This document shows positions 62,801 to 64,000 of a stretch of DNA of 64,000 nucleotides, in pieces. The stretch covers positions 13,024 to 77,023 of the forward strand of contig DIYP01000012.1 in the NCBI GenBank assembly GCA_002427735.1. Reading direction: 5' to 3'. The first letter of the stretch is position 1. Each line of letters starts with the position of its first letter. Made by a program: the position numbers and the translations under genes. The stretch comes from Flavobacteriales bacterium UBA6051. Its GTDB lineage: Bacteria > Bacteroidota > Bacteroidia > Flavobacteriales_D > Crocinitomicaceae. A model generated the notes under the pieces. That model saw nothing but the letters and a program-made list of their open reading frames with translations, did not search any database and was not told the DNA's origin.

Positions 62801-64000
62801 ATTGATTGTATGGCATGGAGATGATAATACATCACCATTGGTTGATAATGAGAATGAAATCTTTGGACAACTATGGCAAGTGCCAGTGGTTTGTTCTGAT
62901 CCAGATGTGCCATCTCCAACGGCGACGTCAACGTCGATCTGTACTGGTAGTAGCACAACATTGGATTGGGCTGGTGCTAACCTAAATGATGCAACAAACT
63001 GGCATGTGTACACCACAAGTTGCGGTATTGGACAAATTGCTAGTCAAACAGGTACTTCACTTGTTGTAAGTCCTACTGTGACAACAACATATTACATCCG
63101 AGGTGAGGATGGAACAGGATGTGTGGATGAATCAACAGGTCTTTGTGGAACAATAACAATTACAGTAAATGCTTTAGACGACGCTTCATTTAACTACAGT
63201 GCTGCAAGTTACTGTGTAACAGATGCCGATCCAACGCCGACGATTACTGGTCTTGGCGGTGGAACTTTTAGTTCAACGGCTGGATTAAGTATCAATACCT
63301 CAACAGGAGCAATTGATGTAAGCGCTAGTACACCAAATACTTATACAGTGACATACACGACTTCCGGTCCTTGTCCAAACAGTTCAAATGTGTCGGTGAC
63401 AATCAACGGATTAGATAATGCTTCATTTAACTACAGTGCGGTAAGCTACTGTGTAGATGCTTCTGATCCAACCCCAACAATTACTGGTGTAGGCGGCGGA
63501 ACATTTTCGTCAGTTCCTGCAGGGTTGAATATTAATACCACTACAGGAGCGATTGATGTTTCATTATCAACACCAGGTTCATACACAGTAACGTATCTGA
63601 CAGCAGGTACATGTCCGAACTCTAGTAATGTAGCGGTAACGATCAATGCTTTGGATGATGCATCGTTTAATTACAGTGCAGCAGCATACTGTGTTACAGA
63701 TGCTGATCCAACACCGACGATTACAGGCCTTCCAGGTGGAACGTTCTCATCTGTTCCAGGTGGATTGAGTATCAATACTTCAACAGGAGCGATTGATGTG
63801 AGTGCATCAACACCAGGCTCATATACAGTGACGTATACGACTTCAGGTGCCTGTCCTTCAAGTTCGAATGTAGCAGTAACGATCAACGCAACGGATGACG
63901 GATCGTTTAATTACAGTGCATCGGCTTATTGTGTAACGGATGCTGACCCAACACCTACGATCACGGGACTTCCAGGTGGAAGTTTTGCAAGTTTACCTGC
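59805..64000 (+). CDS. Giant secreted repeat protein, probable surface adhesin (partial, runs past the window)
   Basis: Open from the ATG at 59805 to the window end (1398 codons seen). It begins with a signal peptide (AVLTLLSSFLMSSNVFSQ). Residues about 25-480 consist of about seven to eight repeats of roughly 60 residues built on DFRISDMG, NATDNEYMVVWHADD and EIYGQRLSNTGAEVGTN, probably beta-propeller or beta-solenoid blades. A cadherin-like domain follows (NHAPEGIVLDPDNVDD, near 490-585), then a second repeat block to about residue 1025. An Ig-like domain (SICTGSSTTLDWAGANLNDA) resembles that of the metallopeptidase at 6004-12540. From residue about 1127 there are 80-residue domains with FNYSAxxYCVTDADPTPTIT. 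A C-terminal T9SS tail is expected but lies outside the window. Confidence 0.85.
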   Translation, partial: MHLKLPRTYFIAVLTLLSSFLMSSNVFSQAFGPNDFRVSDMGTNGQTTTIAATAASAFNPATNQYLIVWSGDDVDGENEIYGQFINATTGAEVGTDFRISDMGPDGDSDFNAFSPDVAYNATDNEFLVVWHGDDNVGGLVDTENEVFGQRLSAAGVELGTNDFRISDVGGTNNSGDAANAAVVWNSTDNEYMVVWHADDFPVGTLGFENEIYGQRLSNTGAEVGTNDFRLSDMFGIGVSANPKGQNVAIAYNATDNEYMVVWEGSESLALDYEIYGQRVSNLGAELGTNDFVISDMGPAGDGAYDATIPAITWNATDNQYLVVWRADDLTAVLVDNEYEIYGQFLSNTGAEVGTDDFRISIMGDDSETIPSERDNFVGSNPDVVWNNTNNRYMVIWQGEDDAETLVDGEQEIFGRNISNAGVLLGSKVRISDMGPEGNSNFDASQPTIAINGTGQAIIAWTGDDDNLPLVDGETEAFAQLYTIDIVNHAPEGIVLDPDNVDDGVGAPTVVSDILAVDMDLNDTWTYTLVAGAGDTDNGSFTISGSQLLANTTFDFATQNIYFIRIRIDDGTATFEQALTVTVNPPPTTLIGSNFTISDMGPAGNGAFDALFPDVAWNSTDDQFLVVWRGDQTLDGKDEIYGQRVRASDGALLGSEILIGTFVPGNTAIDATDPAVAYNSTDNQFLVVWESDNISGSLVDGELEIYGRLVNGDGTMPGSIFRISDAGVDGVTSIAAADPDVVYNATDNEFLVVWDADDTGFGSIVDNETEIFGQRISNTGAEIGADFRISDAGVDGVITSVAQDPSVAWNSANNEYLVVWDADDVNNFFKVYGQRLNNTGGEIGTNDFEIMTGTAAANIADVANVVYNSADNQYMVSCDIDEPVDGKIEVFTQRVSATGTLVGTQNQVSDLVPGNAAFDQVDASIAYIPGFNEFIVAWRGESDQGGLLDNEFEIFLQRLDASNSEIGFDDERISENGGTGNVNYDAFWPSMAYSVTSSRALIVWHGDDNTSPLVDNENEIFGQLWQVPVVCSDPDVPSPTATSTSICTGSSTTLDWAGANLNDATNWHVYTTSCGIGQIASQTGTSLVVSPTVTTTYYIRGEDGTGCVDESTGLCGTITITVNALDDASFNYSAASYCVTDADPTPTITGLGGGTFSSTAGLSINTSTGAIDVSASTPNTYTVTYTTSGPCPNSSNVSVTINGLDNASFNYSAVSYCVDASDPTPTITGVGGGTFSSVPAGLNINTTTGAIDVSLSTPGSYTVTYLTAGTCPNSSNVAVTINALDDASFNYSAAAYCVTDADPTPTITGLPGGTFSSVPGGLSINTSTGAIDVSASTPGSYTVTYTTSGACPSSSNVAVTINATDDGSFNYSASAYCVTDADPTPTITGLPGGSFASLP
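59890..62880 (+). repeat. Two blocks of ~60-residue repeats separated by a cadherin-like domain
   Basis: The motif YNATDNEYxVVW-(H/R/E)-(A/G)DD and the following EIYGQRxSNTGAE recur about every 60-70 residues in 59890-61240 and again in 61570-62880. The copies are diverged, so this is an old repeat array with a new domain inserted or retained between halves. Confidence 0.75.
63183..64000 (+). repeat. Tandem ~240-base repeats of an FNYSA-type domain
   Basis: Units begin near 63183, 63420, 63660 and 63900 (periods 237, 240, 240). Each encodes SFNYSA..YCV, PTPTITG, GGTFSS, STGAIDVS, STPxxYTVTYxT and CPxSSNVxVTIN. The array continues past the window edge. Confidence 0.9.

Overview
The window is a dense stretch of a Bacteroidota chromosome, most likely Flavobacteriales. 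Two features point there: a type IX secretion (T9SS) C-terminal sorting domain on a giant secreted metallopeptidase, and repeated promoter-like TAnnTTTG (-7) boxes just upstream of genes. Shine-Dalgarno sequences are weak and several starts are TTG or GTG. No rRNA, tRNA, CRISPR array, insertion sequence or complete prophage was seen. No intergenic gap exceeds about 230 bases.

Left part (1-17.4 kb, nearly all + strand): a three-gene unit (secreted protein, uridine-kinase-like P-loop kinase, very large NtrY-like sensor kinase); a small membrane protein on the - strand; a 2178-residue secreted reprolysin-like metallopeptidase with P-domains and eight HYR-type repeats; gpsA; an aspartate kinase; and feoA-feoB with a small cysteine-containing membrane protein.

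Central part (17.4-46.8 kb, all - strand): a complete extracellular contractile injection system (eCIS) operon of the Afp/PVC/AlgoCIS type. In order of transcription it encodes a DUF4255 cap protein, an unknown protein, one sheath, two tubes, a DUF5908 small protein, a LysM collar protein, a VgrG-like spike, a PAAR tip, a gp25-like protein, two giant baseplate wedge proteins and a tape measure. These are followed by two helical/coiled-coil proteins of unknown role, an unknown 306-residue protein, the AAA+ ATPase, a degenerate Y1-transposase-like protein, and a cargo island of five genes. The cargos are two DUF4157 (eCIS core) fusions, one stand-alone nuclease and two AHH-type nucleases, one of which is frameshifted at an A8 tract. 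All five cargos carry an L-x-D-(N/D)-R motif near the N-terminus, a candidate loading signal. Many core genes overlap by 1-11 bases, indicating translational coupling. A LuxR-type regulator with a degenerate receiver lies just upstream and a good -33/-7 promoter precedes the first gene.

Right part (47-64 kb): the regulator; an operon of FucP-like MFS transporter, Prc-like S41 protease and secreted helical protein (- strand); then an AraC regulator divergent from a complete four-enzyme trans-4-hydroxy-L-proline degradation operon (DHDPS-family deaminase, 2-oxoglutarate-semialdehyde dehydrogenase, hydroxyproline epimerase, FAD D-hydroxyproline dehydrogenase); a second LuxR regulator; and a giant repeat-rich secreted protein that runs off the right edge.

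Overall the window suggests a predatory, particle- or animal-associated lifestyle: secreted proteases and adhesins, use of collagen-type hydroxyproline, and an injection device loaded with nucleases. This ecological reading is inference.
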